Shown one piece after another: positions 30,306 to 38,652 of a DNA stretch of 40,714 nt. Position 1 is the stretch's first letter. Every line of letters begins with the position of its first letter. The stretch lies in assembly GCA_019310425.1 (NCBI GenBank), contig JAFDEI010000001.1, positions 1 through 40,714 on the forward strand, given 5' to 3'. The notes under the pieces were generated by a model. It made no database searches and was not told the origin of the DNA. It saw only the letters and a program-made list of their open reading frames with translations. A program made the position numbers and the translations under genes. This stretch comes from Deltaproteobacteria bacterium (GTDB lineage Bacteria; Myxococcota_A; UBA9160; SMWR01).

Positions 30306-32969
30306 TCAGTCGGGCTTCGGAGCGAACCGCACCTCACGCACCGCGAAGCTGCCGGCCTCGACCGAAGCATCGGCCGCGAGCGTGTGCGCGCGGCAGCGCG
30401 TCGCTGCGAGCACGTCGCCGAGCACGGGTTCGAGCCCGGCGAGTGTCTCGGCATCCGCCGCAATCGTGAGCGCTTCGACTTCGCGCCCCATCGACACCTC
30501 GCTGTCGGCCTTTGCCTTGTTGATCGCGTTCCAGCACGCGACCGCGACGTCGAAGCTCGCTTCGGTCGCGGGGGCATCGAACCCGTCGAGCTCCGCCGCA
30601 CTCGGCCAGGCCGCGCGATGGATGCTGGACTCGCCCTTCTCCACAGCAAACGCCCACGACCAGACCTCTTCGCTGATGTAGGGGAGGAACGGCGCGAACA
30701 GTCGCAGCAGAACGTCGAGCCCGAGTCGCAACGAGGCCACCGCCGAGCCGCGCTCGGCCTCGCCGTCGCCCGCCTCGCCACGCGCCCGCGTCTTCGCCAG
30801 CTCGAGGTAGCTGTCGGTGAAGTGGGTCCAGAAGAAGGCCTCGGTGTCGCTGAGCGCCTGCGCGTGATTGAAGTCCTCGAACGACGCCGTCACGCGTTCG
30901 ATCAGGCCGCGGAGCTTTGCCACGAATGCGCGGTCGAGCTCGGTCTGCACCGGGTGCACTTCAGCGGTCTGCCCGAGCACGAACTTCCCCGCATTGAAGA
31001 GCTTGGTCGCTAGACGTTTACCGACCTTGAATACCTTTTCGTCGGCGGCGGTATCGGTTCCGAGGCGTGCGCTCGCAGACCAATAACGCGCACCGTCCGC
31101 TGTGAACTTCTCGATCAACGGCATCGGCGTCAACACGTTGCCCTGACTCTTCGACATCTTCTTGCGGTCCGGATCGAGCACCCAGCCCGAGATCACCACG
31201 TGTCTCCACGGAATCTCGTCCTCGTGGAGCATCGCCTTGGCAATGGTGTAGAAAGCCCAGGTTCGAATGATTTCGTGGCTCTGCGGGCGGATGTCCGCCG
31301 GGAAGAGCTTCCCGTGGCGCTCGGCGTCGAGCGACCAGTGCGACCCGATCTGCGGTGTGAGGGAACTCGTGAACCAGGTATCGAAGATGTCGGACTCGCC
31401 GGTGAAGCCGCCCGGTTGGTCACGCTGGCCCTCGTCGAAGCCCGTCGGCACGTCGGTCGTGGGGTCGACCGGCATGCGCTCGGGCTCCGCCACCAGGACG
31501 CCGTCGTAATCCGGAACTCCGCTCTCGTCGAGCCGGTACCACACCGGAATCGGAACCCCGAAGTACCGCTGGCGGCTGATGCACCAATCGGCGTTCAGAC
31601 CCTCGGTCCAGTCGCGAAAACGACTGTACATGAATTTCGGGTGCCACTGAACCTGCTCGCCCTTCGCGAGCAATGCCGACTGCTTGTCGAGCAGCCGAAC
31701 GAACCACTGGCGGGTGGGAACGAGCTCGAGCGGGCGGTCACCCTTTTCGTAGAACTTGACGTTGTGCTCGATCGGCTCCGGCTCGGCCTGGAGCGGCGCA
31801 CCGCCACCCACGGCAGCAGCGCCGTCCGGGTCGCGCAACAACTCGACGATCAACTTGCGAGCCTGGTTCACGCCCTTGCCCGCGATCTCCGCGTAATAGC
31901 GATTTGCCGCGTCGGCGTCCGCGCTCGGGAACTCATCGTTGCCGAACGCCACCGGCATCAGCGTTCCGTTGCGCCCGATCAACTGGCGCAGCGCGAGGCC
32001 CTCTTCCCGCCACCATTGGACGTCGGTCTGGTCACCGAAGGTGCAGACCATCAGGATGCCGGTGCCCTTTTCGGGGTCGGCGAGTTCGCTGGGGAAGATC
32101 GGCACCGGAACGCGGAACAGCGGGGTGACGGCGTTCTTCCCGAACAGGTCCTGGTAGCGCGGGTCGTCCGGGTGGGCGGTCACGCCGACGCAAGCGGGCA
32201 GCAGCTCCGGGCGCGTGGTTGCGATCACGAAGCGGCCCGTGTCTCCCTCGACCGCGAACTCGACGTGGTGGAACGCGCCGGGTCTGCTGCGCTCCTCCAT
32301 CTCCGCCTGGGCGACCGCAGTCTGGAAATCCACGTCCCAGGCGGTCGGTGCGTCGCGGTTGTAGAGATGACCTTTTTCGTAGAGGTCGCGGAAGCTCCGC
32401 TGCGAAATCAGCCGGCAATGCCGGTCGATCGTCGCGTACTGCTGGCGCCAGTCGATCGACAGCCCGAGACGGCGAAAGAGCCCTTCGAAGGCCTTCTCAT
32501 CCTCGACGGTCACGCGCTCGCACAACTCGATGAAATTCGGACGCGAGACCAGGCGCGGATGTGATTTCCGCTGCTTCGCCGAGGCGGGCTCGACTTCGAG
32601 CACTTCTTCGAACGGGGCGCTGGGGTCGCAGCGCACATGGAAGTAATTCTGGACCCGGCGCTCGGTGGGCAAGCCGTTATCGTCCCAACCCATCGGGTAG
32701 AAGACGTTCAGCCCTTTCATGCGCTTGTAGCGCGCGAGCACGTCGGTATGGGTGTAGGAGAAGACATGCCCGATGTGGAGCGAGCCCGAAACCGTCGGCG
32801 GCGGCGTGTCGATCACGAAGGTCTCATCGCGCGGCCGGTTGGGATCCCAGGCGAAGATCGCGCGCTCCTCCCAGAAGCGGTCCCAGCGCTGCTCGGCTTC
32901 GGGCGCGTCGAAGTGCTTGGGTAGCTTGCTCGGGTCGATCGAACGGAATTGCAGCTTGTCGGTGCCCAT
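30306..32969 (-). CDS. valS: Valyl-tRNA synthetase
   Basis: The 887-aa class I synthetase has the HIGH motif at residues 65-68 (SGSLHIGHVFSYTHTD) and KMSKS near residue 605 (KKMSKSQGN). ATTRPELLPACVGV belongs to the CP1 editing domain, and WDDNGLPTERRVQNYF follows HIGH. The SGSLHIGHVFSYTHTD and GWDDNGLPTERRVQ wording is that of the actinobacterial/rickettsial/archaeal-like ValRS branch, which is shorter and lacks the C-terminal coiled coil of E. coli ValS. The C-terminus ends after an anticodon-binding helical region with no such extension. It charges tRNA-Val and hydrolyses mischarged Thr-tRNA. It is convergent with tesB and divergent from rpsN. Confidence 0.95.
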   Translation of the reverse strand: MGTDKLQFRSIDPSKLPKHFDAPEAEQRWDRFWEERAIFAWDPNRPRDETFVIDTPPPTVSGSLHIGHVFSYTHTDVLARYKRMKGLNVFYPMGWDDNGLPTERRVQNYFHVRCDPSAPFEEVLEVEPASAKQRKSHPRLVSRPNFIELCERVTVEDEKAFEGLFRRLGLSIDWRQQYATIDRHCRLISQRSFRDLYEKGHLYNRDAPTAWDVDFQTAVAQAEMEERSRPGAFHHVEFAVEGDTGRFVIATTRPELLPACVGVTAHPDDPRYQDLFGKNAVTPLFRVPVPIFPSELADPEKGTGILMVCTFGDQTDVQWWREEGLALRQLIGRNGTLMPVAFGNDEFPSADADAANRYYAEIAGKGVNQARKLIVELLRDPDGAAAVGGGAPLQAEPEPIEHNVKFYEKGDRPLELVPTRQWFVRLLDKQSALLAKGEQVQWHPKFMYSRFRDWTEGLNADWCISRQRYFGVPIPVWYRLDESGVPDYDGVLVAEPERMPVDPTTDVPTGFDEGQRDQPGGFTGESDIFDTWFTSSLTPQIGSHWSLDAERHGKLFPADIRPQSHEIIRTWAFYTIAKAMLHEDEIPWRHVVISGWVLDPDRKKMSKSQGNVLTPMPLIEKFTADGARYWSASARLGTDTAADEKVFKVGKRLATKLFNAGKFVLGQTAEVHPVQTELDRAFVAKLRGLIERVTASFEDFNHAQALSDTEAFFWTHFTDSYLELAKTRARGEAGDGEAERGSAVASLRLGLDVLLRLFAPFLPYISEEVWSWAFAVEKGESSIHRAAWPSAAELDGFDAPATEASFDVAVACWNAINKAKADSEVSMGREVEALTIAADAETLAGLEPVLGDVLAATRCRAHTLAADASVEAGSFAVREVRFAPKPD

Positions 32970-33082
32970 GGCGAACCTTTGCGTGCGGCCTGCCGGAAAG
33001 GCTCTGGAATTAGCACAAAGCGCAGCAGGGCGGGCTCTGTCCCCCGGGGGGGGCTGACAATTTTCGATTCCGTGGAGATGAC

Positions 33083-33111
33083 TTGCGGGGAAGCGGGGGC
33101 AGATCTAATGT
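33083..33111 (+). promoter_or_regulatory. Promoter of rpsN-rpmE2
   Basis: TTGCGG (33083-33088) and TAATGT (33106-33111) are 17 bases apart, 35 bases before the rpsN ATG. It is the third TTGCGG-N17 promoter in the window. I see no A/T-rich Zur-type palindrome around it. Confidence 0.45.
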
Positions 33112-33145
33112 CCGGCCTCTCCATTCCCGACAGGAGCAACGCAGG

Positions 33146-33451
33146 ATGGCCAAGCTCTCCCAGGTGCTGCGCGACCAGCGCCGTGAAAAATTGATCGCAA
33201 AATTCGCCGAGAAGCGTGCTGAACTGCGCAAGCGACTGAACGACGCGAACGTCTCGTACGAAGAAAAGATGGAAATCCAGCAGCAGTTCGCGAAACTGCC
33301 GCGGAACTCCTGCCCGACGCGACTAAACCGCCGCTGCAAGGTGTCGGGCCGCTCGCGGGGCTACTACCGCAAATTCCAGGTCTCGCGCATCGCGCTGCGC
33401 GAGCTTGCGCTCAAGGGCCAGCTGCCCGGAATGCGCAAGTCGAGCTGGTAA
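33146..33451 (+). CDS. rpsN: 30S ribosomal protein S14, zinc-independent form
   Basis: The ATG at 33146 follows CAGGAG; the ORF-track start at 33083 is inside the promoter. The 101-aa product is the long S14 form: [19 protein letters not shown] at the start, then [27 protein letters not shown] and the C-terminal LPGMRKSSW. Only two Cys remain in the conserved segment, not the CxxC-x-CxxC of the short zinc form, so this is the C-minus type. It binds 16S rRNA in the 30S head. The L31 type B gene follows after 13 bases, forming an operon. Confidence 0.95.
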   Translation: MAKLSQVLRDQRREKLIAKFAEKRAELRKRLNDANVSYEEKMEIQQQFAKLPRNSCPTRLNRRCKVSGRSRGYYRKFQVSRIALRELALKGQLPGMRKSSW

Positions 33452-33464
33452 GGACGAAATCTCA

Positions 33465-33710
33465 GTGAAGCCCGGAATCCACCCCGACTACCACAAAGTG
33501 CTCTACGTCGACACCGCGACCGGCGACGAGTGGATCTCCCGCTCGACGCTGACCTCCAAGGAGAAGCGCGAAGTCGACGGCGAAGAAATGCCCGTCATCA
33601 AGCTCGAAATCTCGTCACACAGCCATCCGTTCTGGACGGGCAAGATGCGCGAGCTCGATGCCGACGGGAAGATCGACCGCTTCCGCCGCCGCTACGGCTC
33701 CTCGAAATAG
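33465..33710 (+). CDS. rpmE2: 50S ribosomal protein L31 type B
   Basis: The start is a GTG at 33465 after AAGGA; the ORF-track start at 33405 lies inside rpsN. The 81-aa protein begins VKPGIHPDYHKVLYVD and contains ISSHSHPFWTGK and the basic C-terminal FRRRYGSSK, all typical of type B L31 (YkgM/RpmE2), which lacks the zinc-binding Cys residues. In many bacteria the zinc-free L31 and S14 are made under zinc starvation. Here they are paired, with rpmB convergent downstream. Confidence 0.93.
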   Translation: MKPGIHPDYHKVLYVDTATGDEWISRSTLTSKEKREVDGEEMPVIKLEISSHSHPFWTGKMRELDADGKIDRFRRRYGSSK

Positions 33711-33734
33711 CCGTCACACGCAGCGCAATGATCA

Positions 33735-33766
33735 ACGGGCCGCCCGCTAATACGCGGGCGGCCCGT
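33735..33766. terminator. Bidirectional terminator between rpmE2 and rpmB
   Basis: ACGGGCCGCCCGC (33735-33747) and GCGGGCGGCCCGT (33754-33766) form a perfect 13-bp stem with a TAATAC loop, followed on the plus strand by TTCGTTTC. It sits between convergent ribosomal genes and can serve both. Confidence 0.8.
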
Positions 33767-33827
33767 TTCGTTTCGGTCGACTTCGGTCGTACTGGCCGCT
33801 CGGCCGGGGCGCGAGCGGTGTCGGAGA

Positions 33828-34139
33828 TCAGGCCTTCGCGGACGCGTTCTTCGGCGTACCCGCGAGCGCCTTGCGAACGGCGCGCTTGAGCCGCAGTCCG
33901 GGCTCGGCGAGTTTCTCGTCCGCCATCTTCATCAGGTAACGATCGAGTCCGCCGTTGTGCTGCACCGAGCGCAGCGCACGGGTAGAGACCCGCAGCCGTA
34001 CGACGCGTCCGAGCGCGTCGCTCTGGAGCGAGACCTTCTGGAGGTTGGGCGAGAAACGCCGGTTCGTCTTCACGTTCGAATGAGCGACGTTGTGACCGAA
34101 CTGAGCCTTCTTGCCGGTGAGATCGCAGCGACGCGCCAT
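33828..34139 (-). CDS. rpmB: 50S ribosomal protein L28
   Basis: The 103-aa product begins ARRCDLTGKKAQFGHNVAHSNVKTNRRF, the L28 signature, then LRVSTRALRSVQHNGGLDRYLM. There is a single Cys near the N-terminus (RRCDLTGK), so this is not the four-Cys zinc form. It ends in a short basic tail (ALAGTPKNASAKA). It is convergent with rpsN-rpmE2 across the terminator. L28 binds near the 50S E site region. L33, the usual rpmB partner, is not adjacent. Confidence 0.94.
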   Translation of the reverse strand: MARRCDLTGKKAQFGHNVAHSNVKTNRRFSPNLQKVSLQSDALGRVVRLRVSTRALRSVQHNGGLDRYLMKMADEKLAEPGLRLKRAVRKALAGTPKNASAKA

Positions 34140-34261
34140 GGGGATTCCTCGGGTCGTATGGGGTTCTTCGAGCTTCGGGACGCTTGTGGATAGCCCTCGG
34201 ACGCCGCCGGGTCAAGCGTTCAGCCATTTCGAGGCATCGGCCCCCCAAGGGGGACAATAGT

Positions 34262-34298
34262 GCAGTCCAGGCACTGCGGGTGCAGTTTGCGAACTGCA
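34262..34298 (+). promoter_or_regulatory. Two adjacent palindromes and a sigma-54-like element
   Basis: GCAGT-CCAGGC-ACTGC (34262-34277) and TGCAGTT-TGCG-AACTGCA (34281-34298) lie three bases apart. The segment also contains GGCACTGCGGGTGC (34270-34283) with GG-N10-GC spacing, a fair sigma-54 match lacking the preceding T. It is about 110 bases before the TM2-like gene. It may be an operator, a promoter or both. Confidence 0.4.
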
Positions 34299-34404
34299 TC
34301 GAAGCCCTATCTTGCTGACTGGGGCGCCGCCAGAGCCCGCTTCGAGCTGGTACGAAGCTTGCTCTACCAAGGGGCCTCAGAATCCGCCCCGAGGAGGTTC
34401 CCGA

Positions 34405-34647
34405 ATGCCCCGCTACTACGATGACGAAATGACCGACCGCAACGCCCCGAGCCCCGGCATCGCTGCGGTGCTGTCGGTGTTGCTGCCCGGACTCGGGCAG
34501 GTCTACTGCGGTCGTTTGCTCGCGGGCGCGATCTGGTTCCTCGCCACCGCAGCCGGCTACTCGTTGATCCTGGTGCCGGGCTTCCTGATCCACGCACTCA
34601 GCGTCTGGTCCGCCTACGCGAGCGCGCGCGACTGGGACGGCTACTGA
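34405..34647 (+). CDS. Small TM2-domain-like membrane protein
   Basis: The ATG at 34405 follows GAGGAGG at 34391-34397; the ORF-track start at 34312 lacks a ribosome site. The 80-aa product has an acidic N-terminus, then two TM helices (IAAVLSVLLPGLGQVYCGRL and AIWFLATAAGYSLILVPGFL). The PGLGQVYCGR turn is like TM2/DUF5683 proteins, whose roles are mostly unknown. It lies 72 bases before the yhaO-like gene on the same strand and could be the first gene of that unit. Confidence 0.7.
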   Translation: MPRYYDDEMTDRNAPSPGIAAVLSVLLPGLGQVYCGRLLAGAIWFLATAAGYSLILVPGFLIHALSVWSAYASARDWDGY

Positions 34648-34719
34648 GGCGAGCCACGCGACGAACCGGCTTGGCCCAGCCGTCGGTGCCGATGAGGGCT
34701 GGGGTAACCTACGGCCGCC

Positions 34720-36000
34720 ATGGCCTTCCGCTTTCTCCACCTCGCGGACTTGCACCTCGACACCGTCTTCGGCGGGCTTCCCGAGACGCGCAACCGCCTT
34801 CGGGCAGCGACCTTCGAAGCCTTCGAACGCGCGGTTGACTTCGCGATTCGCGAGCAGCTTCACGCCGTGCTCGCGGCGGGCGACCTCTACGACGAGAACG
34901 ACTTTTCATTGAAGACTGAGATCCGGTTTCGCGAGCAGGTACGGCGCCTCGCCGACGCGGGTATCTGGTTCCTCGCCTGCTGCGGCAACCACGATCCGGG
35001 CGGCGCGAACCACCACGCCGCGCACCTCGGCATCAGCCTCGACGGAACGGCTGCTCCGGCACCCGACGACGACTGGCGCCGTCGCGTCCACCTCTTCCGC
35101 GCCCCCGCTCCCGAAACCGTCCGGATTCACGACCGCGACGGCGCCGCGGTCGCGGTCGTGATCGGAGCAGGCCACCCCACCGCCGCGGAAGCACGCAACC
35201 TCGCCGCCGAGTTCACGAAGCTCGAAACTCCGCTGCCCGTGGTCGGACTGCTCCACACCCAGGTCGAAGGCGTGCGCGCCGCCGAGGCGCACGATCGCTA
35301 CGCGCCCTCGACCGCAGCCGACTACGAACGCCTCGACTACAGCTATTGGGCACTCGGGCACGTTCACGTTCGCGGACGCGCGGTCGCGGGACTGCCGGTC
35401 TTCTACGCCGGCAACCTCCAGGGCCGCAATCCGAGCGAGACGGGCGCGAAGGGTGGCTACCTCGTCGAAGCGCACGCGGGCGCTCCCGCCGAACCGGAAT
35501 TCATCCCGTTCGCCCCGTTGCGCTGGGAACGATATGAATTCTCGGACCTACCACAGACCGACACCGCGGCCATTCTCCTCGATCACCTCGTCGAACGCAT
35601 CGCCGCCGCGCGCGCGGGGGCCGACGACGCGTTCGCGTTGCGCTGTTCGTTGAGGGGGCCGTCGCCACTCGCACGACGATTTCGCGATGGCGGGGCGCAA
35701 GTCGATTTCGAGGAGGCGCTCGCCATCCGGACCGGTGCACTCGAAGTACAGCTCCGAACCAAGGGCCTGACGCTTCCCTTCGACCGCGAAGCCCTCCGCG
35801 ACGCGCCCACCGTCGTGGCAACCGCACTGGAGTTGATCGCCGCCGCGCAGCACGACGAGGACCTGCTGGCTGAACTCGCTCCGGCCGAACTCCTCAGCCA
35901 CTTCGACGACCCCGCAGCGCGCGCAACCCATCTCGCCGACCTGCTCGACGGCCTCGACGAAGAGTTGATCCACCGCAGCGTTGCGGAGCGTGGGCCGTGA
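34720..36000 (+). CDS. YhaO/SbcD-like metallophosphoesterase, DNA repair nuclease subunit
   Basis: The 426-aa protein has calcineurin-type phosphoesterase motifs in order: LADLHLDT (Asp10, His12), GDLYDEND, CCGNHDPGG, LLHTQVEG and GHVHVRG. This is the Mre11/SbcD fold, closest to the YhaO branch. The C-terminal region (about residues 290-426) is helical and probably contacts the ATPase. Mre11-type subunits cut DNA ends and hairpins with manganese when complexed with a Rad50/SbcC-like ATPase. Its stop overlaps the GTG of the ATPase gene (GTGA), so the subunits are co-translated. Confidence 0.9.
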   Translation: MAFRFLHLADLHLDTVFGGLPETRNRLRAATFEAFERAVDFAIREQLHAVLAAGDLYDENDFSLKTEIRFREQVRRLADAGIWFLACCGNHDPGGANHHAAHLGISLDGTAAPAPDDDWRRRVHLFRAPAPETVRIHDRDGAAVAVVIGAGHPTAAEARNLAAEFTKLETPLPVVGLLHTQVEGVRAAEAHDRYAPSTAADYERLDYSYWALGHVHVRGRAVAGLPVFYAGNLQGRNPSETGAKGGYLVEAHAGAPAEPEFIPFAPLRWERYEFSDLPQTDTAAILLDHLVERIAAARAGADDAFALRCSLRGPSPLARRFRDGGAQVDFEEALAIRTGALEVQLRTKGLTLPFDREALRDAPTVVATALELIAAAQHDEDLLAELAPAELLSHFDDPAARATHLADLLDGLDEELIHRSVAERGP

Positions 36001-38642
36001 AGATCCACAGGCTCGACGCGAAACACTTCGGTCCGCACCGCGGGCGCGAATTCGAGCTCGACCCCGGAATCGTGCTGATCTACGGACGCAACGAATCCGG
36101 CAAGTCGAGCTTTCGCAGCGCGATCGAGACGATCCTCTACGGCTTCGAACCCGCGACGCGCGAAAACCATCCGCTTGCGATCTGGGGCGAGGGGCAGGGC
36201 GATCTCCACCTCGAGGCCGATTACTCACTCGATGACGGTTCGGAATCGCGAATCGAACGCGTACTGCTCGCCACAGGCAAGTCACGCACCGCGCCGGTCG
36301 GCTCGGCGTTCGAGGGTCAACGCAAGGGCAACAACGCGTTGGCGGTCACGGAAGGCCTCCCGCGCGCGCTGTACCGCTCCGTTTACGCGATCGAGACCGA
36401 GCAACTCGGCGCGCTCGCGGCTAGCGAGCAAAGCCACGTCGACGACCTTCTCCTGCCCGAATCGCAGTCGCTCGGCCTGCGCCCGATCGCCGAGGTGCGC
36501 GACAGGCTGCGCGAAGACCTCGGCGCGCTCTGGCGCCCTCACAAGCGGGGCCAGACCCGTATACGCACCCTCGCGGACCAGCTATCCGCGGCGCACAAGC
36601 GCGCGCGAGCCGCCGAAAGCGAGGAAGGCGAGTTGCGCGAGGCGCTGCGAGAACAGAGCGAACTCGACGAGCAGATCGCCGCCGACAAATGCGAGAAGGA
36701 ACGCCTCGAGCGAATCAATCGCGACACGCCGTACCTTCGCGACCTCTTCGAACTGCGGCAACGTGAACGCGCTCACGGCGAAGCCGTCGACCTCGCTCGC
36801 CTGGGCGATGAGTTCCCGCTGGCTGACCCCGAGGTCGTGGAACGCGAGGCGCGCAAACTCACACAAGAGATCGAGGCTCCGTGCGCGCGCCTCGAACGCA
36901 ACGCGCTCGTACTCGAAGAAGCGCACGAGCGGGTGCTGAACGCCACCGCGGAGATCCGCGCCGCCGAGTCCGCGATCGCGGCTCACGCCACGAGCCGACG
37001 CACAGCCGCGGCGGTCGGCGCGAGCGCGCGGCGCCTGCGCGCCGACGCGAGACGTGAACTCGACAGCGTGCTCACGCAGCCCTCCGACGACCGCCTGCTC
37101 GCGGATCTCGAACGACTCCCCACCGCCCAGCTGCGATCCGCCCACGAGAGCTGGGCACAGGAGTGGGAAGCGCACGTGTCCGCGACACCCCCGATCGCGC
37201 CGCGGCCTCCCATCTGGACGCTCCCGCTCGCTTTGCTCGGTGGCGGTGCCGCGATCGTCGCGACGCTCGAGAAGCTTCCGGTGTGGGTGCCACCGATCCC
37301 GCCTTGGGTCGCCCCTGCCGGCGTCGCGGTCACCGTGCTGGCCGCCGTCGCGGCCTTCTTCCTGCGCGCCCGCTCCGAAGCGAAAGGCCCGCCTCCGGAG
37401 CGCCCGAGCGGCGTCGACGACGGACTCGCGGATTTCCCTGTGGCGGGCGCGATGCTCGCGAGCCCGTCCACGCTGCTGCGCTGGATCGACTCCGCCGCGC
37501 GGGCGCAGAAGCTGCTCGTCGAAGCCGAGGCCGAGGAGTCTGAATCGCTTCGACTCGAACGCGAAGCGGACAGCGAGGTCGCTGCCTGGCGCGCTTCGTG
37601 CGAACAGCTCGGAATCGACTTCGATTGCGATGGACCGGTGCTCGTCGAGCGCATGCGGCACGCCCTCGAGCACGCGGTGGCGGCGCAGCAGCGCGTTCGC
37701 GACGATGCCACGCAGCGGCGAACCGCGCAGGCGATGCTAGACGTGAAACAGCCGATGCTGGAACGCCAGCGCGCACACCTCGCAGCACTCGGCGACACGC
37801 TGCGCGCAAATGTGCCTGAAACAACCGATCTGCACACCGCCTACGAGGTGCTCGCGCAGCGTCGCCGGGAGCAGGACTACACGCGATCGCGAGCCGCCGA
37901 GCTCGCGCAAGACCCGCGCTTTACAGCGCTCCATGATGACCCACGCGTGGCCACCGAACAGGTACACGACGACGCTCCCTGGAACGAGAGCATCGCGCGC
38001 GAACGCAGCGCAGCGCTCGACACACTCGACAGCTCGATCGAGAACGCAAACAAGCGTCTCGGCGAACTCGGCGAGATACTCCGCAACGACCCCGGCAGCC
38101 GCAGTGCCCACGCACGCGACGCTGTCGAAGCGTTCCAGGCGGAGCTTCGAGAGACGAAGGCCGAGCGTGACCGGCTCGCGCTCCTCGATTCGATCCTTGC
38201 ACGTGCAGAGCAACGCTTTCGCCAAGAGCACCAACCCGACGTGCTGCGACGCGCGAGCCACTACCTCGAACAGATCACCGAAGGCCGCTACGGGCGCCTC
38301 GACTACCTCGAAGGAGCGGATGGCGGCCTCTTCGTGTCATGCCGAGAACGCAGCGAGCCCGTAAAAGTCGCCGAACCGATCAGCCGGGGCACATGCGACC
38401 AGATCTTCCTTTGCTTGCGTCTCGGCCTGATCGACCATCTCGATGCCGGCCGCGAAAAACTTCCGCTGATCCTCGACGACGCGCTGCTCCACACCGATGA
38501 TCTGCGGCGCCGCGAGTTCTACCCACTGCTGCGCGACATCGCAGCGACACGGCAGGTATTCTTCCTGACTTGCCACCGCGCGATCGCCGACGAGGCCGAG
38601 AAAGCTCTCGCGACCGCGCGAATCGAACTAGCCGACCGATGA
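35997..38642 (+). CDS. YhaN/SbcC-like AAA ATPase with a membrane hairpin in its coiled coil
   Basis: The 881-aa protein has Walker A GRNESGKS at residues 30-37, a long Arg/Glu/Ala-rich coiled coil on either side of a central region, an ABC signature-like ISRGTCDQIFLCLRLG near 795, and Walker B PLILDDALLH near 824. At about residues 404-458 lie two hydrophobic segments (LPLALLGGGAAIVATL and VAPAGVAVTVLAAVAAFFL), the hook/apex position of Rad50-type proteins. I recall the YhaN family having such a membrane hairpin, which would tether the repair complex to the inner membrane. GTG start overlapping the yhaO-like stop. It works with the upstream phosphoesterase on DNA ends. Confidence 0.9.
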   Translation: MKIHRLDAKHFGPHRGREFELDPGIVLIYGRNESGKSSFRSAIETILYGFEPATRENHPLAIWGEGQGDLHLEADYSLDDGSESRIERVLLATGKSRTAPVGSAFEGQRKGNNALAVTEGLPRALYRSVYAIETEQLGALAASEQSHVDDLLLPESQSLGLRPIAEVRDRLREDLGALWRPHKRGQTRIRTLADQLSAAHKRARAAESEEGELREALREQSELDEQIAADKCEKERLERINRDTPYLRDLFELRQRERAHGEAVDLARLGDEFPLADPEVVEREARKLTQEIEAPCARLERNALVLEEAHERVLNATAEIRAAESAIAAHATSRRTAAAVGASARRLRADARRELDSVLTQPSDDRLLADLERLPTAQLRSAHESWAQEWEAHVSATPPIAPRPPIWTLPLALLGGGAAIVATLEKLPVWVPPIPPWVAPAGVAVTVLAAVAAFFLRARSEAKGPPPERPSGVDDGLADFPVAGAMLASPSTLLRWIDSAARAQKLLVEAEAEESESLRLEREADSEVAAWRASCEQLGIDFDCDGPVLVERMRHALEHAVAAQQRVRDDATQRRTAQAMLDVKQPMLERQRAHLAALGDTLRANVPETTDLHTAYEVLAQRRREQDYTRSRAAELAQDPRFTALHDDPRVATEQVHDDAPWNESIARERSAALDTLDSSIENANKRLGELGEILRNDPGSRSAHARDAVEAFQAELRETKAERDRLALLDSILARAEQRFRQEHQPDVLRRASHYLEQITEGRYGRLDYLEGADGGLFVSCRERSEPVKVAEPISRGTCDQIFLCLRLGLIDHLDAGREKLPLILDDALLHTDDLRRREFYPLLRDIAATRQVFFLTCHRAIADEAEKALATARIELADR

Positions 38643-38652
38643 GGAGAGCGCC

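Noticed and set aside
31200-32564. 454-aa plus-strand ORF
   Set aside because: Antisense to valS, whose motifs are unmistakable.
32970-33145. Zur box upstream of rpsN
   Set aside because: No A/T-rich GTTATANNATAAC-like palindrome is present; only the GC palindrome CCCCCGGGGG was seen.
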